A stretch of DNA of 64,000 nucleotides. Origin: Gammaproteobacteria bacterium. GTDB lineage: Bacteria; Pseudomonadota; Gammaproteobacteria; Steroidobacterales; Woeseiaceae. The notes under the pieces were generated by a model that saw nothing but the letters and a program-made list of their open reading frames with translations, had not been told where the DNA came from and did no database searches. This document shows positions 1-9,989 of the stretch, in pieces. A program made the position numbers and the translations under genes. The stretch's first letter is position 1. Each line of letters begins with the position of its first letter. The stretch spans positions 1-64,000 of the forward strand of contig JAUIDP010000001.1 in NCBI GenBank assembly GCA_030429005.1, given 5' to 3'.

Positions 1-10
1 TAACCCTGTA

Positions 11-101
11 ACCGGGGGAGAAAATTCGTGACAGTTACTACTTACACCTTTTTTCGCGAAAAAGGTGTAAGTAGTAACTGTCACGAATTTTCTCCCCCGG
101 T
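11..101. repeat. 43-bp perfect inverted repeat (11-53 / 59-101) with 5-nt loop TCGCG
   Basis: ACCGGGGGAGAAAATTCGTGACAGTTACTACTTACACCTTTTT pairs base-for-base with AAAAAGGTGTAAGTAGTAACTGTCACGAATTTTCTCCCCCGGT. Confidence 0.95.
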
Positions 102-749
102 GTTATTTTGGACGAAGTCCGTCACCAGGGTACGCAGGTCGATCAACCGGCCGTGGAAAAAGTGTTCGGCGTCCGGGACCACGGCCAGCTCCGGCCCGGG
201 TTTGAGGTCATTGAACCACTCAATCGTCTCATTGATATCGACCAGCTCATCCTGATCGCCCTGCACGATCAACCACGGGCACTCCGGTTGCTCCGCTAAT
301 CCGCTGGCAAAACGACTGACCGCTGGTGCCACCGTAATCAGCCCATCGACCGGTTCCTGCACTGCAGCGCGCAGCGCCATCGCCGCACCGAATGAAAAAC
401 CTGCCAGCCACACCGGCTGCGACGGGTATTCATCCCGCATCCAGCGCAATGCGGCCAGCGCATCATCCACTTCGCCGTTGCCCTCGTCGTACTCGCCGGC
501 ACTCCCCTCGGTGCCGCGAAAGTTGAAGCGCAACGCGGCGAAGCCGGCGCGCAGGAAGCTGCGAGCCAGCGTATGCGCCACCTTGTTGTGCATCGTGCCA
601 CCGTACTGCGGATGCGGGTGACAGACGACGACTGCGCCAGCGGGCCCGGTATCGCCCGGCGTCTCGAGGATCGCTTCCAGCGTGCCGGCCGGGCCGGCCA
701 GGGTGGTCTTCTGAGTTATCGGTGGCTTGACGCTCATGCATTCGTCCAA
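81..749 (-). CDS. alpha/beta hydrolase (serine hydrolase-like; CHPHPQYGG and GFSFGA motifs); start possibly 737
   Basis: ORF; CHPHPxxGG oxyanion region, nucleophile GFSFG, D and H triad candidates (QGDQDE, AEHFFHG). Confidence 0.85.
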   Translation of the reverse strand: MDECMSVKPPITQKTTLAGPAGTLEAILETPGDTGPAGAVVVCHPHPQYGGTMHNKVAHTLARSFLRAGFAALRFNFRGTEGSAGEYDEGNGEVDDALAALRWMRDEYPSQPVWLAGFSFGAAMALRAAVQEPVDGLITVAPAVSRFASGLAEQPECPWLIVQGDQDELVDINETIEWFNDLKPGPELAVVPDAEHFFHGRLIDLRTLVTDFVQNNTGGENS

Positions 750-826
750 TATTGTCTTAAGTGAATGTTATTGCTGAAAAATATAGAATCACGCAATTCC
801 GCATAAAACGGGGCCACAACCGGTCT

Positions 827-2044
827 ATGGCTAGCCGCATCGATCTAGAGGCACAGTACTGTGCCCAAAACTACAAGCCCTTGCCAGTCGTCCTGACCCG
901 GGCCGAGGGCGTCCACGTCTGGGACGAGGACGGCAACAAATACCTCGACATGATGAGCGCCTATTCGGCAGTCAGCCACGGCCACGCGAATCCGCGTCTT
1001 GTCAGGCTTGTCCAGGAACAGGTCGCACAGCTGAACATCGTGTCGCGGGCTTTTTACACGGACCGGCTCGGGCCATTTCTCGAACGCATCTGCCAACTGA
1101 CTGGCCAGGATATGGCATTGCCGATGAACACCGGCGCCGAAGCGGTAGAAACGGCGATCAAGGCCGCGCGAAAATGGGCCTACACCGTCAAGGGAGTGGC
1201 CACGGACCAGGCCGAGATCATCGCCTGCACCGGCAATTTTCACGGCAGGACGATTGCGATCGTCGCCATGTCCGACGAACCGCAGTACCAGGCCGGTTTC
1301 GGGCCATTCCCGCCGGGGTTCAGACTGGTCGAGTACGGCAATATCGATGCACTGCGCGAGGCGATTACCGATAACACGGCCGCGTTCCTCGTTGAGCCCA
1401 TCCAGGGCGAGGGCGGCATTATCGTACCGCCCGACGGCTACCTGAAAGCAGCAGCTGAGCTGTGTCGCGAACGCAATGTGCTGTTGATTGCAGACGAGAT
1501 CCAGACAGGCCTTGGCAGGACCGGCAAGTTGCTGGCCTGTGAGCACGACGATGTACACCCGGACGGATTGATTCTTGGCAAAGCGCTTGGCGGTGGCATC
1601 CTGCCGGTCTCGATGTTCCTGGCGCGCCGCGACGTCATGGAGGTCTTCACGCCCGGGGACCACGGCAGCACCTTCGGTGGCAATCCGCTGGCCGCAGCGG
1701 TCGGCCTGGAAGCACTGAATATACTGGTCGAGGACAACCTGGCGCAGCGCAGCGCGGACCTCGGCACATACCTGCTCGAGCAACTGCGTGAGATCGACAC
1801 GCCGCTGATCCGGGAATTGCGCGGGCGCGGACTGTTTGTCGGCATCGAGATCGACCCGTCGCTGGCGAGCGCTCGGCAGGTTTGCGAGGCACTGATGAAG
1901 CGCGGTTTGCTCAGCAAGGAGACCCATGAGACCGTCGTCCGGCTCGCGCCGCCACTGGTCATCGACCAGGCGGAAATCGACTGGGCGGTTCAACAGATTC
2001 GCGAAGTCCTGCAGGAAATTGATCGTGTACGGCTGGCCTCGTAG
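827..2044 (+). CDS. rocD: ornithine--oxo-acid aminotransferase
   Basis: ORF 761-2044; class III aminotransferase signature (LLIADEIQTGLGRTGKLLACEHDDVHPDGLILGKALGGG); internal ATG 827 (MASRIDLE) preferred start. Confidence 0.88.
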   Translation: MASRIDLEAQYCAQNYKPLPVVLTRAEGVHVWDEDGNKYLDMMSAYSAVSHGHANPRLVRLVQEQVAQLNIVSRAFYTDRLGPFLERICQLTGQDMALPMNTGAEAVETAIKAARKWAYTVKGVATDQAEIIACTGNFHGRTIAIVAMSDEPQYQAGFGPFPPGFRLVEYGNIDALREAITDNTAAFLVEPIQGEGGIIVPPDGYLKAAAELCRERNVLLIADEIQTGLGRTGKLLACEHDDVHPDGLILGKALGGGILPVSMFLARRDVMEVFTPGDHGSTFGGNPLAAAVGLEALNILVEDNLAQRSADLGTYLLEQLREIDTPLIRELRGRGLFVGIEIDPSLASARQVCEALMKRGLLSKETHETVVRLAPPLVIDQAEIDWAVQQIREVLQEIDRVRLAS

Positions 2045-2055
2045 GACACCCGGAT

Positions 2056-3015
2056 ATGCCTGAAATGTCAGTAATGCTCATCGGAATGCTCGTCGCGGCA
2101 CTGCTGCTCGGGGTCGTGCTTGGCTGGGCGGCCCGGAGCAAGCGTGGCAACAGTGAGAAGCTGGCCATCAACCGGGGCTGGCAGGAACAGCTCGAGGCGC
2201 AGCGGCACGAACACGAACGCCTGCTCGAACAGAACAAGAGCCTGATGGAGCAAAACAGCCAGTACCAGGCATCCAACAAGGACTCGAAAATGCGCGCCAG
2301 CGAATTGTCGGACGCATTGAAAGAAGCCTTTGCGCGCCGCGACGAACTGCAGCGGCAGATCAAGGACATCCGCAATAATCTCGAGGCGACAGTAGAACAG
2401 CGCGACCAGTTACAGAGCGAGGTCGACAGTCGCAGCGACGTGCACAACGACAATACAGAGGCGCTGCGTGAACGTGACGAGACCATTGCACGGCTACGGA
2501 CCGAATTGAGCAGTTGGCAGCAACGCGTACCGCCACTGGTGGAGCGTTTTCGCATCCGCAACGAAGAGGCGCAGCTGCTCGAAGACGAGCTGGCCGCCGC
2601 CAGGGACCAGGTGCAGGCGCTCGAAGACATGATCGGCTCGGACCAGACACGCGTCGAGCCGGTCGATCCGGAAGCGCTTGGCGAGTCGCTGGATGCGTCC
2701 AATGATCCTGACGATGACAGGGCCGATTTTGCCGAGTACACCGACAATGACTTCGACTACAAGCCCGAGCTGGCGCCCGGCGACGAGAGCACGCAACGGG
2801 ACAACCTCAAGATGATCAAAGGCGTCGGCCCGGCCATCGAAAAAACCCTGAATGAGATGGGTATTGTGCGCTTCCAGCAAATCGCCGACATGAGCGAGTA
2901 CGACATCGACCGTGTTGCCCGGCGACTGAAGGGGTTCCGCAGCCGGATTTATCGCGAGGACTGGATCGGCCAGGCTCGCGAGTACCTGGACCGGAAGCTG
3001 GGCGACTCGGCGTAG
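2056..3015 (+). CDS. coiled-coil protein with N-terminal TM helix and C-terminal helix-hairpin-helix
   Basis: N-terminal hydrophobic segment, long charged coiled coil, LKMIKGVGPAIEKTLNEMGIVRFQQIA helix-hairpin-helix. Confidence 0.7.
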   Translation: MPEMSVMLIGMLVAALLLGVVLGWAARSKRGNSEKLAINRGWQEQLEAQRHEHERLLEQNKSLMEQNSQYQASNKDSKMRASELSDALKEAFARRDELQRQIKDIRNNLEATVEQRDQLQSEVDSRSDVHNDNTEALRERDETIARLRTELSSWQQRVPPLVERFRIRNEEAQLLEDELAAARDQVQALEDMIGSDQTRVEPVDPEALGESLDASNDPDDDRADFAEYTDNDFDYKPELAPGDESTQRDNLKMIKGVGPAIEKTLNEMGIVRFQQIADMSEYDIDRVARRLKGFRSRIYREDWIGQAREYLDRKLGDSA

Positions 3016-3019
3016 CGCA

Positions 3020-3901
3020 ATGTCCGCAGAGCGCCGCGCCGCATTGCGTCGTGTCCTGACGTTTGCCCTGCTCGCCGTCGGCGTCTTGCTCGCGCACCGG
3101 CTCGACATCGCGCTGCTGCGCGAAACTGCCGACGACGCCATCGTCCGGCAGTCGGACCAGCCCCGGCTACAAGTCAGCTTCGGTCGCTCCCGCCTCGCCG
3201 TCCGCGCAGCCACGGTATCGACAGACCACCAGCAGGCCCTGCAAGCGCTGCTGGCCGAGCAGTTTGCCGGCGCCAGAATTGAGACCGAGTTTCGTAGCGG
3301 ACTGCTGTTGCCTGACACCTGGGAAACGATCAGTGCGCGCGTGCTCAACCTCATCGCCACGACGACATCGGCGCAGGCAGTCGTCGACAGCCAGGGCATC
3401 AGGATTCATGGCATCACCGCGAATGTGGACGACTACCGGTCCCGCCTTGAATCTTTGCGAGGCGTCGCGGGAGACTCAGTGGAAATCGACTCCGCCGTCA
3501 CGGCGGTTGGCCCGCTCCCCCGGTCGCAGGCACTTTGCGCGCGGAATTTCGCGACGATTATTGAACGCGCCGCCGCCGCGCAGCCGATCCGGTTTCGCCT
3601 GTCCGGCACAGAATTGAGCGACGCTGCCCTGCCACTGTTCGACAGACTGGTCGAGTTTGCTCACGACTGCCGCGACACCCGCATTGCTGTCGTGGGCTAC
3701 ACGGACGCAACCGGCCCGGAAGACTGGAATCAAAAGGTCAGCACCGCGAGGGCGCAGGCCGTTGCCTCGGAACTGGTCCAACGAGGCATCGAGCCGGACC
3801 GGCTACTTGTCGAAGGTCGCGGCTCGCAATCGCCGCTGGCCGACAATGACACCGTCCAGGGCCGGACGCGCAACCGGCGGATTGAATTCGAACTGCGTTA
3901 G
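3020..3901 (+). CDS. OmpA-family C-terminal domain protein
   Basis: [53 protein letters not shown]...RNRRIEF. Confidence 0.85.
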   Translation: MSAERRAALRRVLTFALLAVGVLLAHRLDIALLRETADDAIVRQSDQPRLQVSFGRSRLAVRAATVSTDHQQALQALLAEQFAGARIETEFRSGLLLPDTWETISARVLNLIATTTSAQAVVDSQGIRIHGITANVDDYRSRLESLRGVAGDSVEIDSAVTAVGPLPRSQALCARNFATIIERAAAAQPIRFRLSGTELSDAALPLFDRLVEFAHDCRDTRIAVVGYTDATGPEDWNQKVSTARAQAVASELVQRGIEPDRLLVEGRGSQSPLADNDTVQGRTRNRRIEFELR

Positions 3902-4431
3902 TTCTGCAGTTCGAACAACTCGACTTCGAAGACCAGCGTCGCGCCGGGCGGAATGACATTGCCAGCGCCACGGTCCCCGTAGCCCATTTCCGGGGCGATG
4001 GTCAGCTCGCGTACCTCGCCGATCAGCATGCCTTCGACACCCTGGTCCCAGCCCTTGATGACCCGGCCGGCGCCGAGCGGGAACTGGAAATGCTCGCCAC
4101 GATCCACTGAACTGTCGAATTTCTGACCGCGCATGTTCTCGGCGCTCTCATCGTGCAACCAGCCCGTGTAGTGCACCACCACGACGTCGCCGGCTTGCGC
4201 CGCCTGGCCATCACCTTCGCGCAGAACGCGCGCAGTCAATCCAGGAGCGATTTCGATCACGCGTACGTCAACAATCTCGGTCACAACTTCTTCCTCCGCT
4301 ACCTGTTCGATTTCTTCGGCAACCGGCGCTTCGGTCGCGGCTGTCCCTTCCTCGGGCTTCTTGCTGCATCCGGCAACCGAGACAGCCACTGCGGCCGCAA
4401 GCAGCGCGGCAAGAGAATTGCGAATCTTCAT
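3898..4431 (-). CDS. FKBP-type peptidyl-prolyl cis-trans isomerase, lipoprotein
   Basis: Lipobox [58 protein letters not shown]. Confidence 0.92.
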   Translation of the reverse strand: MKIRNSLAALLAAAVAVSVAGCSKKPEEGTAATEAPVAEEIEQVAEEEVVTEIVDVRVIEIAPGLTARVLREGDGQAAQAGDVVVVHYTGWLHDESAENMRGQKFDSSVDRGEHFQFPLGAGRVIKGWDQGVEGMLIGEVRELTIAPEMGYGDRGAGNVIPPGATLVFEVELFELQN

Positions 4432-4486
4432 ATCTGTTCCTTTGGAATCAAGTGCGTTGATTGGTTAGCGGGCAGCGCCGGCCAGG

Positions 4487-4894
4487 CTAGTCCGAGCCCT
4501 CGAAGTCGAGGGACGCCGAATTGATGCAGTAGCGCAGGCCCGTCGGTTCCGGCCCATCCGGAAACACATGCCCCAGGTGCGCGCCACATTGGCTGCAAAC
4601 CACCTCGTCTCGAATCATGCCGTGGCTCGTGTCCCGTACGGTGCGCACGGCATCACCCGCCAGCGGCAGCCAGAAGCTGGGCCAGCCCGACCCGGAGTCG
4701 TACTTGTGTGTCGACGAAAACAGTTCGGCGTCACAGCAGGCGCAATGGTAGGTGCCGTCCGCCTTGTGATCGACATACTTCCCCGTGAACGCGCGTTCGG
4801 TGCCCTTGTTCTGCGTGATTTCATAGGCTTCATCGCCGAGCCGCTTGCGCAGCTCCTGGTCGTCGGTGTTCACGCCTGTCCCAGCCTTGCTCAT
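4487..4894 (-). CDS. msrB: peptide-methionine (R)-S-oxide reductase
   Basis: [52 protein letters not shown]. Confidence 0.95.
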   Translation of the reverse strand: MSKAGTGVNTDDQELRKRLGDEAYEITQNKGTERAFTGKYVDHKADGTYHCACCDAELFSSTHKYDSGSGWPSFWLPLAGDAVRTVRDTSHGMIRDEVVCSQCGAHLGHVFPDGPEPTGLRYCINSASLDFEGSD

Positions 4895-4903
4895 CCGCTC
4901 GTT

Positions 4904-6805
4904 TTAGCTTGTGGCAGCCTGTGAATCAAGTTCGAGCAACAGATTGTTTACGCGCTGCACATAGGCCGCCGGGTTTTCGAGCTGGGCGCCGTCGGCCAGC
5001 AGCGCGTGATCCAGCACGATCTCACACAGTGCCGCAAATCGCTTCTTGTCGGACTCGGCCGAGATCCTTGCCAGCAGCGGGTGGGCAACGTTGATTTCCA
5101 GCACCGGCAGGGACTCCGGCAACTTCTGGCCATTTGCCTCGAGCATCCGCCGGATTTGCGGGCTCATGTCATTGGCCGAAGCGACGACGCAAGCCGGTGA
5201 GTCGACGAGCCGCTGGCTGACACTGACATCGTCAACCCGGCCTTGCAGCGCTTTCTTGATCTTCTTCAGCAGGGCCTTGTGTTCCTTGTTGTCGACGTCC
5301 TGTGTAATTTTGCCGTCACCGCCCGGCATTTCGACATTCGCCCCGGCGACATCGACGAGCGCCTTGCCGTCATACTCGGCCAGGCTGTCGACCAGCCACG
5401 GATCGATACGGTCTGTCAGCAACAGGACCTCGAGCCCCTGCTTTCGAAAGCGCTCCAGGTGCGGGCTGGCCAGCGCCGTGGCATGGTTCTCCGCCAGCAG
5501 GTAGTAGATCTTGTCCTGGTCTTTCGCCGCCCGGCCGAGATAGTCGTCGAGAGACTGGTCCTGCTGCTCGCCGTCGGTGTTACTGGTGGAAAAACGCAGC
5601 AACGCGGCTAACTTGTCCTTGTTTGCGTGATCCTCGATAACGCCTTCCTTCAGGACCTGGCCAAACTCCCGCCAGAGCGTCTGGTAGTCGTCTCCCCCCG
5701 CGCTGGCAAGTTTCGCCAGCATGTCGAGGACCCTGCGAGTCAACGCGCTGCGCATCGAAGCCAGCTCGGGGTTTTGCTGCAGCAACTCCCGCGAGACATT
5801 CAGCGGCAGATCGGACGAGTCGACCACGCCTTTGACGAAGCGCAGGTACAGCGGCAGGAACTGTTCGGCGTCATCCATGATGAACACGCGCTGCACATAA
5901 AGCTTCAGGCCGCGTGGTGCGTCGCGATTCCACAGGTCATATGGCGCCGCCGAAGGTATGAACAGCAGGCTGGTGTATTCCCGCTTGCCCTCGACTCGGT
6001 TATGGCTCCAGCTCAGCGGGTCGGCAAAATCATGCGACAGGTGCTTGTAGAACTCCTTGTACTCGTCGTCGCTGACATCGGCACGGGAACGTGTCCAGAG
6101 GGCCGTAGCCGCATTGACCAGTCTCGGTTCGTCCTTGCCCGAAGCGTCTTCGAGCGTAACTGGAAACCCGATGTGATCCGAGTAGCGGCGGATCAGGTTT
6201 TCGACCCGCAGCGGCTCGGCAAACTCGACCTCGTCACTCTTCAGTTTCAACGTTACCGTCGTGCCACGGGCAGCCCGTTCGACCGGCTCGACACTGAACT
6301 CGCCCTGCCCGTCCGATTGCCAGCGGACACCTGCGTCGGCATCCAGTCCGGCCCGGCGGGTCTCCACGGTGACCTCGTCGGCAACGATGAAGGCCGAATA
6401 GAAGCCGACGCCAAACTGGCCGATCAACTGGGCGTCCTTTTTCTGGTCACCCGTCATCTGGCCAAGAAACTCCGCTGTCCCCGAACGTGCAATGGTGCCG
6501 AGGTTATCGATCAGCTCGTCGCGCGACATGCCGATGCCGTTGTCCGTAACCGACAGGGTGCCGGCGTCCTTGTCACAACTGATGCGGATGCCAAGCTCGG
6601 CGTCTTCTTCCAGCAGGTCAGGCCTGGCCAGGGATTCGAAACGCAATTTGTCCGCAGCGTCGGAGGCATTGGAAATCAACTCACGAAGAAAAATTTCCTT
6701 GTTGCTGTACAGAGAGTGAATCATCAGCTGCAGCAGCTGACGGACTTCGGTTTGAAAGCCAAGGGTTTCCCGGCCGGCGGTCTCGCTCACGGGTATTTGC
6801 TCCAT
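4904..6805 (-). CDS. htpG: molecular chaperone HtpG (Hsp90)
   Basis: ETLGFQTEVRQLLQLMIHSLYSNKEIFLRELISNASDAADKLR; GHKL motifs; full length. Confidence 0.97.
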   Translation of the reverse strand: MEQIPVSETAGRETLGFQTEVRQLLQLMIHSLYSNKEIFLRELISNASDAADKLRFESLARPDLLEEDAELGIRISCDKDAGTLSVTDNGIGMSRDELIDNLGTIARSGTAEFLGQMTGDQKKDAQLIGQFGVGFYSAFIVADEVTVETRRAGLDADAGVRWQSDGQGEFSVEPVERAARGTTVTLKLKSDEVEFAEPLRVENLIRRYSDHIGFPVTLEDASGKDEPRLVNAATALWTRSRADVSDDEYKEFYKHLSHDFADPLSWSHNRVEGKREYTSLLFIPSAAPYDLWNRDAPRGLKLYVQRVFIMDDAEQFLPLYLRFVKGVVDSSDLPLNVSRELLQQNPELASMRSALTRRVLDMLAKLASAGGDDYQTLWREFGQVLKEGVIEDHANKDKLAALLRFSTSNTDGEQQDQSLDDYLGRAAKDQDKIYYLLAENHATALASPHLERFRKQGLEVLLLTDRIDPWLVDSLAEYDGKALVDVAGANVEMPGGDGKITQDVDNKEHKALLKKIKKALQGRVDDVSVSQRLVDSPACVVASANDMSPQIRRMLEANGQKLPESLPVLEINVAHPLLARISAESDKKRFAALCEIVLDHALLADGAQLENPAAYVQRVNNLLLELDSQAATS

Positions 6806-6878
6806 TGAATCGTGTCAGGGCAGACACGATAGTGCCTGGCGAGACGATTTCAAGGGGAATTCGCGAGCCGTCGCGTAC

Positions 6879-7136
6879 TCAGCCAGCCTGCGACAGGACC
6901 GGTCTCGGTGCCGTGGCCGAGCGATACATCAGGAATACGATCATCATCGTGGCCGTAGCCAGGGCCAGCGGCGGGTGGCGAAGTGCCAGGAAGATTGCCG
7001 CGATTTGCAACAACAGCGATGTACTGAAAAAGACACCTGTCAGGAACAGGTTGCGAAGTTTCTCGGTCACCAGGCCGAGTGCAGTGACCAGGTCGTCGAG
7101 ATTGTCAAGCCATTGGGCGATGATTTCCATGATCAA
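6879..7136 (-). CDS. small membrane protein, hypothetical
   Basis: ORF with hydrophobic helices; overlaps upstream ORF end by 4 nt (ATGA type). Confidence 0.55.
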   Translation of the reverse strand: MIMEIIAQWLDNLDDLVTALGLVTEKLRNLFLTGVFFSTSLLLQIAAIFLALRHPPLALATATMMIVFLMYRSATAPRPVLSQAG

Positions 7137-7324
7137 CGCACAACCGACAGCAGGGGCGGTGCGCTGTTCGGTTCAGCAGCCTGGCTATCGTCGTCGAGCA
7201 GCGAAGCATCATTCGCTTCTTTTGCGTGGGCGATAGCGCGATGGAACAATTCCCAGCGCTGCCTTGATGATTCATTCTTCAGTGAAACAACAGGCGATTC
7301 AGATTCCGTGTATTTGTTTGACAT
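7133..7324 (-). CDS. 63-aa hypothetical protein
   Basis: ORF in apparent operon with 6879-7136. Confidence 0.45.
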   Translation of the reverse strand: MSNKYTESESPVVSLKNESSRQRWELFHRAIAHAKEANDASLLDDDSQAAEPNSAPPLLSVVR

Positions 7325-7523
7325 ACTGTTTAAATCGCAAATTTAACTGTAGTGAACCCGACTATAGTGAGCTCGCTGTAATCGCTCCGTGAGGCACTTC
7401 ACAGCTTGGTTTAAACTCTTCTTGAGCTGGTGGTTAAAGACGAAAAATAAGACGTAGTACCGTTCCGGATTGTCGTGCAAGTCACACCATGCGCCGAAAT
7501 CCGGCGAGCAAATTTACAACGAA

Positions 7524-7549
7524 AAACGCCGGCATGAAAGCCGGCGTTT
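7524..7549 (-). terminator. intrinsic terminator hairpin AAACGCCGGC-6 nt-GCCGGCGTTT
   Basis: 10-bp perfect stem; T-rich on minus strand (GTTTTTC); just downstream of 7583-7879 (-). Confidence 0.8.
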
Positions 7550-7582
7550 ATCTGTTCGAAATATCGCAGTAACGGTCAGTCG

Positions 7583-7879
7583 TTACTCAGCGTCTTCGTC
7601 CGAATCCGGGTCCCAGTTGCGGCGAATCTGCTCGGTCCAGCTACGATAGCCTTTCCAGGTGTACAGGGCGGGATCGATGCCAACGCGCCGTCCGCGCGGT
7701 GCAGGCGCCTTCGAAATCCACTGGCGGTATTGCTGCCAGCCATCGGAGTCATTGGCGGCCGGCTGCGCATCGTTTGCGGCTGGCCCGGCGGTGGGCACCG
7801 CCCGTCCTGCATCGCTGGCATTCGAGTCCGCATCCGTTGCGTAGTCGTCCGCCCACTTAAGGTTCTTGGTGTCTGGCAT
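7583..7879 (-). CDS. hypothetical protein, Ala/Asp-rich linker
   Basis: ORF 7583-7936; start MPDTKNLKW at 7879 preferred; followed by terminator. Confidence 0.55.
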   Translation of the reverse strand: MPDTKNLKWADDYATDADSNASDAGRAVPTAGPAANDAQPAANDSDGWQQYRQWISKAPAPRGRRVGIDPALYTWKGYRSWTEQIRRNWDPDSDEDAE

Positions 7880-8061
7880 TTCATTGCCCTGCTCAATCCT
7901 TTGAACAAATGCTATGTCGCATTGCGGGCAATTCACAGGAACTACATCACAGTAGTTTGTGTGACTTTTCAGATGTTTTTCAGATACTTAAGGCTGGGTT
8001 TTACTTAATCGGCGATTGCGCCTCCGGCGCTCGCCGGCAGGATTTGACAATAATGCCGCCG

Positions 8062-9438
8062 TCAGGAAACGCGGTAACAGGGCTGGTAGTCATCACCCGA
8101 AATTTTCATCCGCTTCTGCGCCACGAACGATGCCAGCAGTTCGTCCAGCAGCCCCATGATCCTGGCCGAACCGTTGATGACGAAGGGGCCCTGCTGTTCG
8201 ATCTCAACGATCGTGTCTTCGCGGACATTGCCCGAAACGATGCCCGAGAAGAGCCTGCGCAGCACCGCGGCCAGTTCGTGTGGCGGCAGGTCCTCGTCGA
8301 TATTCAGCTCGCTCATGCTCTGGTGCGTCGCCTCGAACGGTTTCTGGTATTCGAGCGGGATTTCGAGGCGCCAGTTGAAATAGAACGCGTCGCCGTGCTC
8401 GCGGCGGAATTCCTGCACATCGGACATGCCGCTGCGTATCTCCCGGGCGACAGCGATTGGGTCATCAATGATGATCGAGTAACGCGAGCGCGCCTCTTCA
8501 CCCAGCGTCGCGGCGACAAAGTCATCGATACGCCGAAAATAGGGCTCGGCCGTTGCCGGCCCGGTCATGATCATCGGCATGGGCTGGTTGCGATTTTTCG
8601 GGTGCAACAGGATGCCGAGCAGATACAGGATTTCCTCGGCAGTGCCGACACCGCCGGGAAACACGACGATTCCGTGGCCGACCCGGACGAACGCCTCGAG
8701 GCGCTTCTCGATGTCCGGCATGATGACAAGCGAATTGACGATCGGGTTGGGCGACTCGGCGGCAATGATGCCGGGCTCCGTAATGCCTATGTAGCGGCCA
8801 TTGCGAATCCGCTGTTTCGCGTGCCCGATCGTCGCGCCCTTCATCGGCCCCTTCATCGCGCCCGGACCGCAACCTGTACAGACGTCCAGTCCGCGCAGGC
8901 CGATTTCGTAGCCGACCTGCTTGGTATAGTCGTATTCCTCGCGACTGATTGCATGCCCTCCCCAGCAGACGGCCAGGCTGAGGTCGCGACCACGAACCAG
9001 GATGCCGGCATTGCGGGCAATATGAAAAACGGCGTCAGTGATTCCGGCGCCCGAATTCATGTCGAACCGCTTGCTGTCGAGTATCTCGTTGCGGGTATAC
9101 ACCAGGTCGCGCAACACGGCGAACAGCAACTCCCGGGTGCCGCGGATCATCTTGCCGTCAACGAATGCCCGCCCGGGTGCCGCGCTCAGCGAAATCTTGA
9201 GCCCCTGGTCCTGCTGAATGAAACCGATCTCGAAATCCCGGAAGCGCTGTTGCAGGGCGCGCGCATCATCGTTGTCGCTGCCCGAATTCAGGACGGCCAG
9301 CATGCAGCGGCGCAGCAAGGCATACAGGCCGCCCTCGCCGGTACTTCGCAGCTGATCGACCTCGGACTGCGACAGTACTTCGAGGCTACCCTCCGGCCAT
9401 ACCTCGGCGTTTACTGTTTCGACACCGTTGTAATTCAG
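8062..9438 (-). CDS. ppnN: pyrimidine/purine nucleotide 5'-monophosphate nucleosidase (PpnN, LOG family); N-terminus probably extends to a non-ATG start near 9438
   Basis: PGGVGTAEE, CTGCGPGAMKGPMKGA, MPDIEKRLEAFVR; upstream in-frame reading EGSLEVLSQSEVDQLRSTGEGGLYALLRRCMLAVLNSGS resembles the PpnN N-terminus. Confidence 0.85.
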   Translation of the reverse strand: MNYNGVETVNAEVWPEGSLEVLSQSEVDQLRSTGEGGLYALLRRCMLAVLNSGSDNDDARALQQRFRDFEIGFIQQDQGLKISLSAAPGRAFVDGKMIRGTRELLFAVLRDLVYTRNEILDSKRFDMNSGAGITDAVFHIARNAGILVRGRDLSLAVCWGGHAISREEYDYTKQVGYEIGLRGLDVCTGCGPGAMKGPMKGATIGHAKQRIRNGRYIGITEPGIIAAESPNPIVNSLVIMPDIEKRLEAFVRVGHGIVVFPGGVGTAEEILYLLGILLHPKNRNQPMPMIMTGPATAEPYFRRIDDFVAATLGEEARSRYSIIIDDPIAVAREIRSGMSDVQEFRREHGDAFYFNWRLEIPLEYQKPFEATHQSMSELNIDEDLPPHELAAVLRRLFSGIVSGNVREDTIVEIEQQGPFVINGSARIMGLLDELLASFVAQKRMKISGDDYQPCYRVS

Positions 9439-9944
9439 GGCAGGATCTCGATCGGTGTGTTGTGTGCGGTCATTAACCAGATATCGATCATGTCAGAGTT
9501 GGACACGGCGATACAGCCATTCGTCCAGTCCTGGGTGCGATAGTAGGCCTCCGACTGTTTCGGCACATTTGGCTGGCCATGAATCATAATTGCGCCGCCA
9601 GGCGGCTCGCCGCGCTGCCGTGCCTGCCGAATGTCCTCTGCGTTCGGGTAGGAAATATGAATGGACAGGAAATAGTCACTGTTCGGGTTCCGCCGGTCGA
9701 GCAGGTAGCTGCCCTCAGGCGTCCGAAAATCACCTTCGACCTGCTTGTCGCCCACCGGGCGAATGCCCAGTGCGATGTTGAAAGTGCGAAACGCCTCGCC
9801 ATCCTTGAACAGGTGCAGCTTGCGCTCAGCCTTGCGGATTACCACCTTGTCGGCAACCGGAAAATCACCGGCAATTGCCGTCTCGTGCAAACCCGTGACG
9901 GCGACGACCAGTGCAAACGATATGGCGACTATTCTCGACATCAT
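9435..9944 (-). CDS. L,D-transpeptidase family (YkuD domain)
   Basis: Signal peptide; IMIHGQPN...WTNGCIAVSNSDM catalytic HG / Cys motif. Confidence 0.9.
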   Translation of the reverse strand: MMSRIVAISFALVVAVTGLHETAIAGDFPVADKVVIRKAERKLHLFKDGEAFRTFNIALGIRPVGDKQVEGDFRTPEGSYLLDRRNPNSDYFLSIHISYPNAEDIRQARQRGEPPGGAIMIHGQPNVPKQSEAYYRTQDWTNGCIAVSNSDMIDIWLMTAHNTPIEILP

Positions 9945-9989
9945 CCGGCGAAGACTAGCAGACCGCCCGCGGTTGTAAAATGCTGCGCT

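Noticed and set aside
28-255. 75-aa plus ORF MTVTTYTFFREKG...
   Set aside because: Produced by the inverted repeat and antisense to the hydrolase 3' end; not treated as a real protein.
845-1993. 382-aa minus ORF antisense to rocD
   Set aside because: Shadow ORF of a high-GC gene; no recognizable domain, and the plus strand is clearly rocD.
5627-6808. 393-aa plus ORF antisense to htpG
   Set aside because: Antisense shadow; htpG is unambiguous.
7909-9543. 544-aa plus ORF across ppnN
   Set aside because: Antisense shadow of ppnN; no coherent domain.
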